DNA from: CABMGO01 sp964574775 | Lineage (GTDB): Archaea; Nanobdellota; Nanobdellia; Pacearchaeales; GW2011-AR1 | Direction: 5' to 3' | Assembly: GCA_964574775.1 (NCBI GenBank) | Contig: CAZNOS010000037.1 | Location: 1 to 7,023 of the forward strand | Length of the DNA: 7,023 bases | Shown here: positions 1 through 5,966 of the stretch, piece by piece | How positions within the stretch are numbered: the stretch's first letter is position 1 | Layout: each line of letters begins with the position of its first letter | Notes under the pieces: model-generated | What the model was told of the DNA's origin: nothing | Database searches by the model: none | Seen by the model: only the letters and a program-made list of their open reading frames with translations | Program-made: the position numbers and the translations under genes

Positions 1-1
1 A

Positions 2-76
2 TCCGAAGTAAAGGCAGAATATTTACAAAGTTTAGATAATAATTCTAAAACAAATCAATATTGTCCTGTTGAATAA
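2..76 (+). CDS. C-terminal end of an upstream protein (partial, unidentified)
   Basis: A reading frame is open from the left edge of the window and closes with TAA at 74-76, giving 24 residues that end in NQYCPVE. The other two plus-strand frames close sooner or look less protein-like. Codon choice (GAA, AAA, AAT, TTA) matches the neighbouring genes. The fragment is too short to assign to a family. The same frame continues past three closely spaced TAA codons (74-76, 83-85, 92-94) into a second coding-like stretch at 95-175, so the original gene may have been longer and broken here. Confidence 0.4.
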   Translation, partial: SEVKAEYLQSLDNNSKTNQYCPVE

Positions 77-106
77 ATTAGATAAGTTAAATAAGAAGTT
101 ACACGA

Positions 107-175
107 ATGTGGTTGATGCAAAAAGATAATGCAAGATTTCCAGAATATGCAGAAGTTTTTGCAAAACCCATCTAA
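107..175 (+). CDS. Short coding-like frame, possible small protein or gene remnant
   Basis: An ATG at 107 opens a 22-codon frame ending with TAA at 173-175. The frame is open back to the TAA at 92-94. Its composition looks protein-like (MWLMQKDNARFPEYAEVF, then AKPI), with a balanced mix of charged and aromatic residues and codons like those of the flanking genes. I do not recognise it. It lies in the same frame as the upstream fragment ending at 76. It could be the last piece of that gene after decay, a tiny independent protein, or chance. No Shine-Dalgarno sequence is seen. The stop lies next to the likely TATA box of the acetate kinase gene. Confidence 0.25.
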   Translation: MWLMQKDNARFPEYAEVFAKPI

Positions 176-183
176 TTTAAAAA
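176..183 (+). promoter_or_regulatory. Putative TATA box for acetate kinase gene
   Basis: The sequence TTTAAAAA is centred about 25 bases before the ATG at 205. That is the distance at which an archaeal TATA box would place transcription start at or next to the start codon. No Shine-Dalgarno-like purine run precedes the ATG (the bases before it are TTCTAATTAT), which fits a leaderless transcript. This is inferred from position and composition only. Confidence 0.45.
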
Positions 184-204
184 CCATCCGAATTTTCTAA
201 TTAT

Positions 205-1362
205 ATGAAATCATTAGTAATTAACGCAGGCTCTAGCTCGATAAAGTTCCAAGTATTTGAAGAAGAAGAAACAATTCTTTCTGGATTATGTGAGGAAATT
301 GGAAACTCAAATTCTAAAATAAAGATTAAAGAGAATGGCGAAAAGAAAGAAATCATAATTCTGTTAGAGAGTCATAAAAAGGCCTTTCAGGAAATTATAA
401 ATATTTTGCAAGAGCGAAATATGATTTCTGATTTGGCACAAATAGTTCATCGAGTTGTACACGGCGGAGAGAAATTTAAGAAACCAACGTTAATCAATCA
501 AGAAACTATAATCGAATTGAAAAAATTAATTCCGCTTGCTCCGCTGCATAATCCGGCAAATATCGAAGGAATTGAATTAATGGAAGAATTGCTTCCAAAA
601 ATTCCACAAATTGCAATTTTTGATACTGCGTTTCATTCAACGCTACCAGAAGAAGCTTACCTATATGGAGTTCCCTACTCTTGGTATAGAGAACACGGAG
701 TTAGAAGATATGGGTTTCATGGTCCTTCACACGAATACGTTTCAAAAGAGGCAATAAAATTATTGGGAAAAGAAAAATCAAAAATTATTACTTGTCATCT
801 TGGAAATGGCGCAAGCGTTTGTGCAATTAAGGACGGAAAATCCATTGATACTTCGATGGGCATGACTCCGCTAGAGGGAAATGTTATGGGGACTCGTTCT
901 GGATCTATAGATCCGGGAATTATTTTCCACATTATGAATGAAAAGAAAATTTCTCATCAAGAAGTTGAGAAAATATTAAACAAAGAATCTGGATTAAAGG
1001 GACTTAGTGAATTGACTAGCGATATGCGGCCGCTAGAAGAAAATATGTGCACGTGTGAAAAATCTGCTCGTGCCATGAAGGTTTATTTGTATAGTTTGCT
1101 AAAAATAATTGGTTCTTACGTCGCTGTTTTAAATGGTGTTGATGTGATTGTTTTTACTGGCGGAGCTGGAGAAAAAAGCGCAGTAATTAGAAAATACATT
1201 GCAGACAATTTAGTATTTTTGGGATTAAAATTAGATGAAAAGAAAAATAAAAAAAATGAATTAGAAGTTAGTAAAAAAAGTTCTAAAATAAAAGTTTTTG
1301 TTATTCCGACAAACGAAGAATTGCAAATGGTTAGAAATGCAAAGAGCGTATTGCTCAAATAG
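205..1362 (+). CDS. ackA: Acetate kinase
   Basis: Acetate kinase reversibly transfers phosphate between acetyl phosphate and ADP. In fermenters it makes ATP while releasing acetate in the cytoplasm. All the family signatures are visible: the N-terminal phosphate loop with N7 (INAGSSSIKF), R83 in HRVVHGG, H115 in APLHNPANI, D140 in FDTAFH, catalytic-site H172 in YGFHGPSH, H198 in CHLGNGAS, R231 in MGTRSGSIDP, the nucleotide-site FTGGAGE near residue 317, and the C-terminal PTNEE (369-372). These match the Methanosarcina enzyme residues N7, R91, H123, D148, H180, H208, R241 and E384. The 385 residues are slightly under the usual 400, mainly through a shorter N-terminal half. The ATG start gives the complete N-terminal motif and has a TATA box at leaderless spacing. 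No phosphotransacetylase or phosphoketolase gene is visible in the window, so the source of acetyl phosphate is unknown. Confidence 0.97.
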   Translation: MKSLVINAGSSSIKFQVFEEEETILSGLCEEIGNSNSKIKIKENGEKKEIIILLESHKKAFQEIINILQERNMISDLAQIVHRVVHGGEKFKKPTLINQETIIELKKLIPLAPLHNPANIEGIELMEELLPKIPQIAIFDTAFHSTLPEEAYLYGVPYSWYREHGVRRYGFHGPSHEYVSKEAIKLLGKEKSKIITCHLGNGASVCAIKDGKSIDTSMGMTPLEGNVMGTRSGSIDPGIIFHIMNEKKISHQEVEKILNKESGLKGLSELTSDMRPLEENMCTCEKSARAMKVYLYSLLKIIGSYVAVLNGVDVIVFTGGAGEKSAVIRKYIADNLVFLGLKLDEKKNKKNELEVSKKSSKIKVFVIPTNEELQMVRNAKSVLLK

Positions 1363-1393
1363 ATTAATAAACTAAAAAATTTATCACACTCAT

Positions 1394-2266
1394 ATGGAAG
1401 ATAATAAGAAAGGAATTTTGTTTGCTTTTTTTGCCGTGTTTTTATGGGCCACGCTTGGCGTTGGTTTTAAAATTGCGGTTTCTAGATTGGATAGTTTTAG
1501 TGTTGCTATTTATGTTGGTTTTGTTGCAACCATTGCCTTACTTGTGAATATTATTATTAAGCGCAAGATGAAATATTTATTAAACGTTTTTATAAAAAAT
1601 TGGGTTTTCTTTATTTTAGCTGGAATTATTGGTCTTGGAATACAGCAAATACTTTACATTAAATCATACCAATTATTACCCGCCTCTCAAGTTGTTGTTA
1701 TCTACTATTTATATCCTCTTTTAATGATACTAATATCCTCTATGTTTTTCAAAGAGAAGACGTCTTTTGTTTCTTACTTATTTATTTTACTGGGACTAAT
1801 GGGTGTTTATATTTTAATATCCGGTGGAAAATTACTAAATATCTCTTTAAGCATGGGTATTTTTGTAGCCCTACTGGCCTCATTATCCTGGGCTCTATTT
1901 TCTGTATTGATTAAGTATAGGAAATTTGATATTGATATAGGAATGTTTTTATTTAATCTATTTGGGCTATTATTCTTAATTTTATTAGCTCCAGTATTTG
2001 GACTCACATTTGAATTATCTAATACTGAGATTATGGGCATGATTTATCTTGGGCTGTTCCCTACGGCAATTGCATTTATTATCTGGAATAAAGCGTTACA
2101 TTTAACAAAAACCCATATTTGCTCCAATATTGCGTTATTAACACCAGTAATTTCGCTAATTTTAATTTCGCTAATCCTAAAGGAACGCGTTGTTATTTCT
2201 CAGCTAATTGGGTTATTTTTAATAATTTGCTCCGTACTTCTAAACTTAAAATATGGAAACAAATAA
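1394..2266 (+). CDS. EamA/DMT-superfamily membrane transporter
   Basis: This is a 290-residue integral membrane protein with about ten hydrophobic helices (roughly 7-28, 34-55, 69-88, 94-118, 126-143, 152-173, 181-206, 212-231, 239-262 and 268-285). It consists of two EamA repeats. Each repeat ends with the typical helix-charge motif, FFKEK near 118-122 and LKERV near 262-266. The length and topology fit the drug/metabolite transporter superfamily, whose members export or import amino acids, nucleotide sugars, amines or other small metabolites. The substrate cannot be read from sequence. It starts 31 bases after the acetate kinase stop, so it may be co-transcribed with that gene, although an AT-rich TTAATAAA at 1364-1371 could be its own TATA box. 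It ends only four bases from the stop of the opposing operon. Confidence 0.88.
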   Translation: MEDNKKGILFAFFAVFLWATLGVGFKIAVSRLDSFSVAIYVGFVATIALLVNIIIKRKMKYLLNVFIKNWVFFILAGIIGLGIQQILYIKSYQLLPASQVVVIYYLYPLLMILISSMFFKEKTSFVSYLFILLGLMGVYILISGGKLLNISLSMGIFVALLASLSWALFSVLIKYRKFDIDIGMFLFNLFGLLFLILLAPVFGLTFELSNTEIMGMIYLGLFPTAIAFIIWNKALHLTKTHICSNIALLTPVISLILISLILKERVVISQLIGLFLIICSVLLNLKYGNK

Positions 2267-2270
2267 ACCA

Positions 2271-2999
2271 TTATCTCCTGCCGATATTATCTAAAACCCT
2301 TGCGACCAAATCTTTAGCTAAATCTCTTTCTGAAACTGGCGTTACTTCTTTTTGCGGAGTTATAAAAAATATTTTTCTCTTAGCAAAACTTCCATCCTCT
2401 AGTGTATTGGCCACTGTTAAATCGGAATTATTTTGTAGGCCATGTTTATACGCTGTTTCAATCAACTCCTGCTCCCCAACTCTTGAGAGTAATTTAAAGC
2501 CCACCTGATACACAGATGGATCCCATTTTTTAACAAGAGAAATAATTTTTGGATTTTTTACAAATTCTAATACTAAACCGTCTTTATCGGAACTTAATTT
2601 GCCTGATTGCGCCGAATATCCATAATCTCCTACTGCTGCCGCCAACACCACGACATTCATTCTTTTTTTCGTTAACAAATCGTGAACCATTGAATAATAT
2701 TCTTCAAATGTTGAAATTGGATATTCGTGCAAATAATTATTAAAAGTATTGAATTCCGAATGCGCTCTTGATAATCTCACGAGTTCCTCTTCAAGCGGAT
2801 TTTTTGGATTCATCTTTAGGTTTTCTCTAAATGGGCGTTTTGCATTTTTTCCATAAACATAATGAACATTTACTCCTCTCCTTAGAAATTCTTCTGCAAT
2901 GTAGCTACCAGTTGTCCCAGAACTAAAATTACCTAAGTGTCTTACATCATCTATTTTAGCAATCGTTCCGCCACTCGTGATTAATACATCAAGAGCCAT
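2271..2999 (-). CDS. coaB: Phosphopantothenate-cysteine ligase, stand-alone CoaB
   Basis: CoaB joins cysteine to 4'-phosphopantothenate after nucleotidyl activation of the carboxylate, the second step of coenzyme A synthesis from pantothenate. Counting from the chosen ATG (242 residues), the signatures are ITSGGTIAKID (7-17), the HLGNFSSGTTG loop with N24, AAAVGDY (121-127), K134 in the flexible loop, KNPKIISLVKKW (148-159), VGFK (166-169) and DLTVAN (183-188). Residues 50-95 form a segment longer than in fused bacterial CoaBC. KNPKIISLVKKW...VGFKL recalls monofunctional streptococcal/enterococcal and eukaryotic synthetases (from memory). I chose the ATG at 2999 because the domain begins directly after it, a GGGGG run (3009-3013) lies nine bases upstream, and the overlap with the preceding gene is only 11 bases. 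An in-frame ATG at 3044 would add 15 residues unlike the family. It is the last gene of the operon. Confidence 0.85.
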   Translation of the reverse strand: MALDVLITSGGTIAKIDDVRHLGNFSSGTTGSYIAEEFLRRGVNVHYVYGKNAKRPFRENLKMNPKNPLEEELVRLSRAHSEFNTFNNYLHEYPISTFEEYYSMVHDLLTKKRMNVVVLAAAVGDYGYSAQSGKLSSDKDGLVLEFVKNPKIISLVKKWDPSVYQVGFKLLSRVGEQELIETAYKHGLQNNSDLTVANTLEDGSFAKRKIFFITPQKEVTPVSERDLAKDLVARVLDNIGRR

Positions 3000-3588
3000 T
3001 TTCGAATTCCCCCAATAATTTTTTCTGCGCATTTTGATTTGCAAAATAATCTATGACTGCTTTGACAAGCACAGAGGTTTTAGGAATTTTAGCCTTATTT
3101 TCCCCGAAGCGTGGTTCTATTATTGTTATTCCGTACTTTTCTGCTCTAGCTAAATTTTCTTGAAAGAATGGATTATTATATAATGAAATGTGCATCGTTG
3201 GAGCCATATACACTGGGACTTTCTTTCCGAGTGCGCTGGCTATCAAACAACTTACAACATTATCTGCCACTCCAGAAAAAACTTTGTTTATAGTGTTTAG
3301 AGTTGCAGGAGCTACTAGGACCAAATCTTCCAAACATATGTGTTCCGCTTTCCCCGTTAAGTTTTTTACAACTTCTCTTCCGCTTCCCCAAATTAAAGAA
3401 TCTTCTCCGACGAATTTTAGGGCCTCGTTTGTTGTATACACCCTAACCTCTGCTCCGTATCTTCTCAACTGTCTTGCCACCTTAGGCGATTCAATTGCGG
3501 CTATTCCTCCCGTTACACAGAGTCCGATGTGATAACCTTCCAGTTGACTACCTAGTCTCTCCACTTGTAAATCTTCATTCTCTCTCAT
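2989..3588 (-). CDS. coaC: Phosphopantothenoylcysteine decarboxylase-like flavoprotein, CoaC
   Basis: CoaC proteins are FMN enzymes of the HFCD family that oxidatively decarboxylate the cysteine of phosphopantothenoylcysteine to give phosphopantetheine. This 199-residue protein has the flavin-binding TGGIAAIESPK (26-36), H83 in TGKAEHICLED (the expected catalytic histidine), APATLNTINK (93-102) and GVADN (106-110). The substrate motif PxMNxxMW of bacterial enzymes reads PTMHISLY (130-137), with histidine for asparagine. The clamp region reads ENKAKIP, with no cysteine. I recall archaeal CoaBC proteins showing a similar MH and KAK pattern, so this is probably the archaeal form rather than a loss of function, but that needs alignment. 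It stands alone where archaea usually have a CoaBC fusion. The start overlaps the upstream stop as ATGA and has a strong GGGAGGAG five bases before it. Confidence 0.85.
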   Translation of the reverse strand: MRENEDLQVERLGSQLEGYHIGLCVTGGIAAIESPKVARQLRRYGAEVRVYTTNEALKFVGEDSLIWGSGREVVKNLTGKAEHICLEDLVLVAPATLNTINKVFSGVADNVVSCLIASALGKKVPVYMAPTMHISLYNNPFFQENLARAEKYGITIIEPRFGENKAKIPKTSVLVKAVIDYFANQNAQKKLLGEFENGS

Positions 3589-4646
3589 TTGAACTCCTCC
3601 CAGTATTTATTATGAATCTCTGGAAGTGCACGTGGAACGTACGAGATATTTTTCATATCTTCAATATTTTTTGAAGCGATCATTGAACCATGCCCCAAAA
3701 GATTTACAGCAAATTTATCTAGTGTTCTACTGGGTAAGACCCTTTCTATTTCATCGGCTTCCTCTATTGCTCCACATGGAATTATTTTATTTGTAAACGG
3801 CACGCCTGCTATATAACTATGAGAGTGCAACATGAAGTTTACACTTGGATAATATTGGTATAACCTTAATTGTATTGGCGTATCAACTGATGGTTTCTGC
3901 TTACCAAAGTATTTTGGATCTATTGAATTTGCATCTGCTGCCACAAAAGACTCTCTCTGTATTCCCCTTTTGTCTACATTTCTTCCTGATACATAAACAA
4001 GTCCTTCTTTTCTAAAAGAGGGAAAGCCATTGAGACATCTAAATGAAGCGTTCCCTAAGTGTCTTGTTTCTCCAGGAACTGCATTTGAAAATACTGTTGC
4101 GTAGCTTCTTATTAGTTCTAAAAAGTTTTCATCAACCGGTGCGACCATTTCTTCTCCGATAGAAGTGCTTTTTACCCGAGTATACTCTACTAATTCTGTT
4201 GTTCTTTTTCCGATAACTTTTCCAGCCAGGAGGAAGTCGGGAGACCAATCTAAGAATACATTTCCCAATGGATCTAAAACTCTTACTTCGTATTTTTTAT
4301 CTGTTCCACCAAATTCTACAACCAAGTTACTCTTTATTGCTAGTGCATCATGTATCATATCTAGAGTGGATAGTTTTCCATCCATATTGCGTTTTGATGA
4401 GACTAAAACAAATTGTCCATGGTCTTTTAACGTTGCAGATATTCTCGGCTTATCTTCTGGTATCATTGCGAGCCAAACCACAGAATCATAATTTCCAACT
4501 TTGTTTGACAAATCTAAAGCTTGCTCATAATTTCCCCCATTAAAATAATCTCCCGTTAATCCCGTTGCAGAATACAGTTTATCTGCAAGAGATGAATATT
4601 TTCCATTTTTATCATCGAAACTTCCAGCTACGAATAGGCTTTTCAT
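3585..4646 (-). CDS. Two-domain protein: unassigned N-terminal domain plus AraD-like class II aldolase/epimerase
   Basis: The C-terminal half (about 175-345) belongs to the class II aldolase/adducin fold, a zinc-dependent family that cleaves, epimerises or dehydrates sugar phosphates. Visible are GNASF (199-203), a KPSVDTP motif (251-257) and HSHS (274-277). H319 is present in GHGSM. D255 sits where L-ribulose-5-phosphate 4-epimerase AraD has the zinc-binding aspartate of its SSDTP motif, while fuculose aldolase has a catalytic glutamate there. H274, H276 and H319 would complete the metal site. The N-terminal 160 or so residues start with a beta-strand, LFVAGSF, and contain SSKRN (83-87) and LDPLGNVF (124-131). 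They look like an alpha/beta domain, perhaps Rossmann-like, that I cannot name. Family members are usually about 200-230 residues, so 353 is long. Both flanking gene junctions are ATGA overlaps. The substrate is unknown. Confidence 0.8.
   Translation of the reverse strand: MKSLFVAGSFDDKNGKYSSLADKLYSATGLTGDYFNGGNYEQALDLSNKVGNYDSVVWLAMIPEDKPRISATLKDHGQFVLVSSKRNMDGKLSTLDMIHDALAIKSNLVVEFGGTDKKYEVRVLDPLGNVFLDWSPDFLLAGKVIGKRTTELVEYTRVKSTSIGEEMVAPVDENFLELIRSYATVFSNAVPGETRHLGNASFRCLNGFPSFRKEGLVYVSGRNVDKRGIQRESFVAADANSIDPKYFGKQKPSVDTPIQLRLYQYYPSVNFMLHSHSYIAGVPFTNKIIPCGAIEEADEIERVLPSRTLDKFAVNLLGHGSMIASKNIEDMKNISYVPRALPEIHNKYWEEFK
3594..3601 (-). promoter_or_regulatory. Strong Shine-Dalgarno site for the CoaC gene
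   Basis: On the minus strand GGGAGGAG lies five bases before the ATG at 3588. It is inside the end of the preceding coding region. It fixes the CoaC start and shows that internal genes of this operon use ribosome binding sites. Weaker versions precede the amidohydrolase ATG at 5464 (GGAGA at 5471-5475) and the aldolase ATG at 4646 (AGGAG at 4659-4663, a long 12-base spacer). Confidence 0.7.
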
Positions 4647-5464
4647 AATTTTAACAATCTCCTAGCGTTACCACTAAATACTTTTTCTTTTTCAGAATCT
4701 GGAAAATCTTGCATTCCTTTTTCTACCAAATAAACTGAATGCGCATGCGTCTGTACTGGAAAATCTGTTCCAAATAAAAGTCTATCTGCTCCGCACTCTG
4801 CCACAAATTGTTTCACCTCACCAACAACTTTTTCTATATCTTTAGGGTTTTCATCAAAGTCTATTAATCCGGAGCTATCTGTGTAGACATTTGGATTATT
4901 TTTTACAACCTCTAGCAATTCTCCCAGAAAAGGTTTTCCCATGTGGCTGAATATAAAATTTACTTCTGGATTTTCCTGCGCCAAAAATTCTAAACTTTTA
5001 GGACTAACAGGTTCTGTATATGCTACCTTTCCGCACTTACTCATACACGAATAAGAATATCCCACATGAAACATCATCGGTAATTTATTTTCTCTCGCTA
5101 AGTTAACTACTGTCTTGAGTTTGTCAGAATGCAAGTCTATATGCTGATAGCAAGTATATATTTTTATTCCCTGTATTAGTTTTCTTTCAGCTAATTCTTC
5201 CAATTCATTCAATCCCTGAAAATAAAAATGGTCAAAGTCCAAACTTCCAAACATAAGAAAGTTATTTTTTCCACGCGTCCAGTCTAACAATCTAAAATTA
5301 GAAATGCCAGTTCCTTTGTGTGGGAAATATGTAGCTAGTAAAACTGTTTTTTCCACGTCATACTTTCTCATGTGACTTTCTATAACTTCCAGTGTTGGAT
5401 ACTCGTCGGCAACGCCCACTACTCTCCTATTTGTCGTGTGGCAATGAATATCTATTTTATTCAT
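4643..5464 (-). CDS. Amidohydrolase-2 family metal-dependent TIM-barrel hydrolase
   Basis: This 273-residue cytoplasmic protein has the layout of the amidohydrolase-2 group (ACMSD-like and related hydrolases, lactonases and decarboxylases). A metal-binding DIHCH lies at the N-terminus (H7, H9). K101 is in GIKIY, H133 in MMFHVG, H174 in FIFSHMGKP and D234 in LLFGTDFP. It ends with the typical SGNARRLLKL. These give the usual set of metal ligands and general base for hydrolysis or non-oxidative decarboxylation of a small molecule. Nothing in the sequence names the substrate. Cysteines at 8, 105, 140, 144 and 224 are noticeable but form no clear site. The start is fixed by the ATGA overlap with the preceding gene and a GGAGA six bases upstream. 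Position in the operon suggests it works on a metabolite shared with the aldolase and CoaC/CoaB homologues. Confidence 0.85.
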   Translation of the reverse strand: MNKIDIHCHTTNRRVVGVADEYPTLEVIESHMRKYDVEKTVLLATYFPHKGTGISNFRLLDWTRGKNNFLMFGSLDFDHFYFQGLNELEELAERKLIQGIKIYTCYQHIDLHSDKLKTVVNLARENKLPMMFHVGYSYSCMSKCGKVAYTEPVSPKSLEFLAQENPEVNFIFSHMGKPFLGELLEVVKNNPNVYTDSSGLIDFDENPKDIEKVVGEVKQFVAECGADRLLFGTDFPVQTHAHSVYLVEKGMQDFPDSEKEKVFSGNARRLLKL

Positions 5465-5895
5465 GAATAATCTCCAAATGATTTAGTTGCTGTATATCTT
5501 TTTACTTCAGATAATGCCAATGGTTTTCCTAAATACAAAAACTCTCTTAACCCTATAGTAAACATTTTTTCTTTAACACGATAACGGAGACTTTCCTTTT
5601 CGTTATTTTCTCCATATAAACGAAATTCTTCCACTAAATCCCCCACGCTTCGTAAATTATTTTCGTGAAAAAATCTTGAGTCTATAAATCCTGCAAAAGC
5701 TAATTGCCCCCTAAAATGCGGTTCATTGAAATTTCCAGCATCATCTAAAGATCTTACTGTTTCCCTAGCTTTTCGACAAAAATATTCTGAAGAATGATGC
5801 TCTCCGTTAACCTCTACGAATACTCTTACATAAGCTAATTCTAACTTTTGTTCTTGTTCTATTCTTTGATTTTGTGTGTTTTCCATAATATACAT
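5461..5895 (-). CDS. Unrecognised small soluble protein, first gene of the operon
   Basis: I do not recognise this 144-residue protein. It has no membrane segment, signal peptide or cysteine-rich motif. After a polar, glutamine-rich N-terminus come a likely beta-strand (LAYVRVFVEVNG), a helix around 38-52, HFRGQLAFAGFID, and a charged C-terminal half. Two starts are possible, ATG at 5895 and ATG at 5886 (fourth codon). A TTTAAA at 5910-5915 would put a leaderless start at 5886, while a TTTATA further upstream (about 5922-5928) would suit 5895. The stop overlaps the amidohydrolase ATG as ATGA, so it is translationally coupled to that gene. It may be a subunit, a small enzyme or a ligand-binding regulator of the pathway, but nothing in the sequence decides this. 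Confidence 0.75.
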   Translation of the reverse strand: MYIMENTQNQRIEQEQKLELAYVRVFVEVNGEHHSSEYFCRKARETVRSLDDAGNFNEPHFRGQLAFAGFIDSRFFHENNLRSVGDLVEEFRLYGENNEKESLRYRVKEKMFTIGLREFLYLGKPLALSEVKRYTATKSFGDYS

Positions 5896-5907
5896 TAATA
5901 AATTTTT

Positions 5908-5928
5908 AATTTAAACTTATTCTATAAA
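5908..5928 (-). promoter_or_regulatory. Putative promoter of the five-gene minus-strand operon
   Basis: Read on the minus strand, this stretch contains TTTATAGAATAAG followed by TTTAAATTA. Either AT block could act as an archaeal TATA box. The TTTAAA is centred about 26 bases before the ATG at 5886. The TTTATA is about 30 bases before the ATG at 5895. One copy of the TTTAAACTWA repeat (5910-5919) covers the nearer box, so a protein bound there would compete with TBP. Confidence 0.4.
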
Positions 5929-5950
5929 TCTTTAAACTAATTTAAACTAA
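5910..5950 (+). repeat. Three phased TTTAAACTWA elements, candidate operator
   Basis: TTTAAACTTA occurs at 5910-5919, and TTTAAACTAA occurs twice in direct tandem at 5931-5940 and 5941-5950. Start-to-start distances of 21 and 10 bases are close to two turns and one turn of B-DNA, which would place the elements on one face of the helix. They sit between divergent start codons and next to both presumed TATA boxes. A related TTTAAAAGAT follows at 5959. The region is so AT-rich that chance is a real alternative. Confidence 0.4.
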
Positions 5951-5966
5951 AAGAAAGGTTTAAAAG
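5951..5966 (+). promoter_or_regulatory. Putative BRE and TATA box of the AbrB-PhoU-like gene
   Basis: A purine-rich AAGAAAGG (5951-5958), resembling a transcription factor B recognition element, directly precedes TTTAAAAG (5959-5966). The box is centred about 25 bases before the ATG at 5988, and no Shine-Dalgarno sequence lies between, as expected for a leaderless archaeal transcript. Confidence 0.55.

Noticed and set aside
74..94. Reassigned TAA codon explaining the stop-containing frame at the left edge
   Set aside because: TAA ends other genes in the window at their expected lengths (the transporter at 2264-2266, coaB at 2273-2271) and does not appear inside any conserved coding region, so the standard code holds.
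1116..1358. 80-residue minus-strand open frame inside ackA
   Set aside because: It is antisense to the conserved FTGGAGE and PTNEE region of acetate kinase, with low-complexity Phe/Ser-rich composition typical of a shadow frame.
2119..2508. 129-residue plus-strand open frame spanning the transporter end and coaB
   Set aside because: It is out of frame with the transporter and antisense to the conserved CoaB C-terminal region, with no recognisable protein features.
2641..2680. T-run (CATTCTTTTTTTCG) as a transcription terminator for the transporter
   Set aside because: It lies about 400 bases inside coaB on the opposite strand, and short T-runs are common at this AT content.
3000..3044. Upstream in-frame ATG at 3044 that would add 15 residues to CoaB
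   Set aside because: It would overlap the CoaC gene by 56 bases, the added residues are unlike the family's N-terminus, and the domain's first strand begins right after the ATG at 2999, which has a G-rich site upstream.
4165..4543. Two overlapping plus-strand open frames opposite the aldolase-fusion gene
   Set aside because: They are antisense to a gene held in frame by ATGA overlaps on both sides and lack motifs or plausible start signals.
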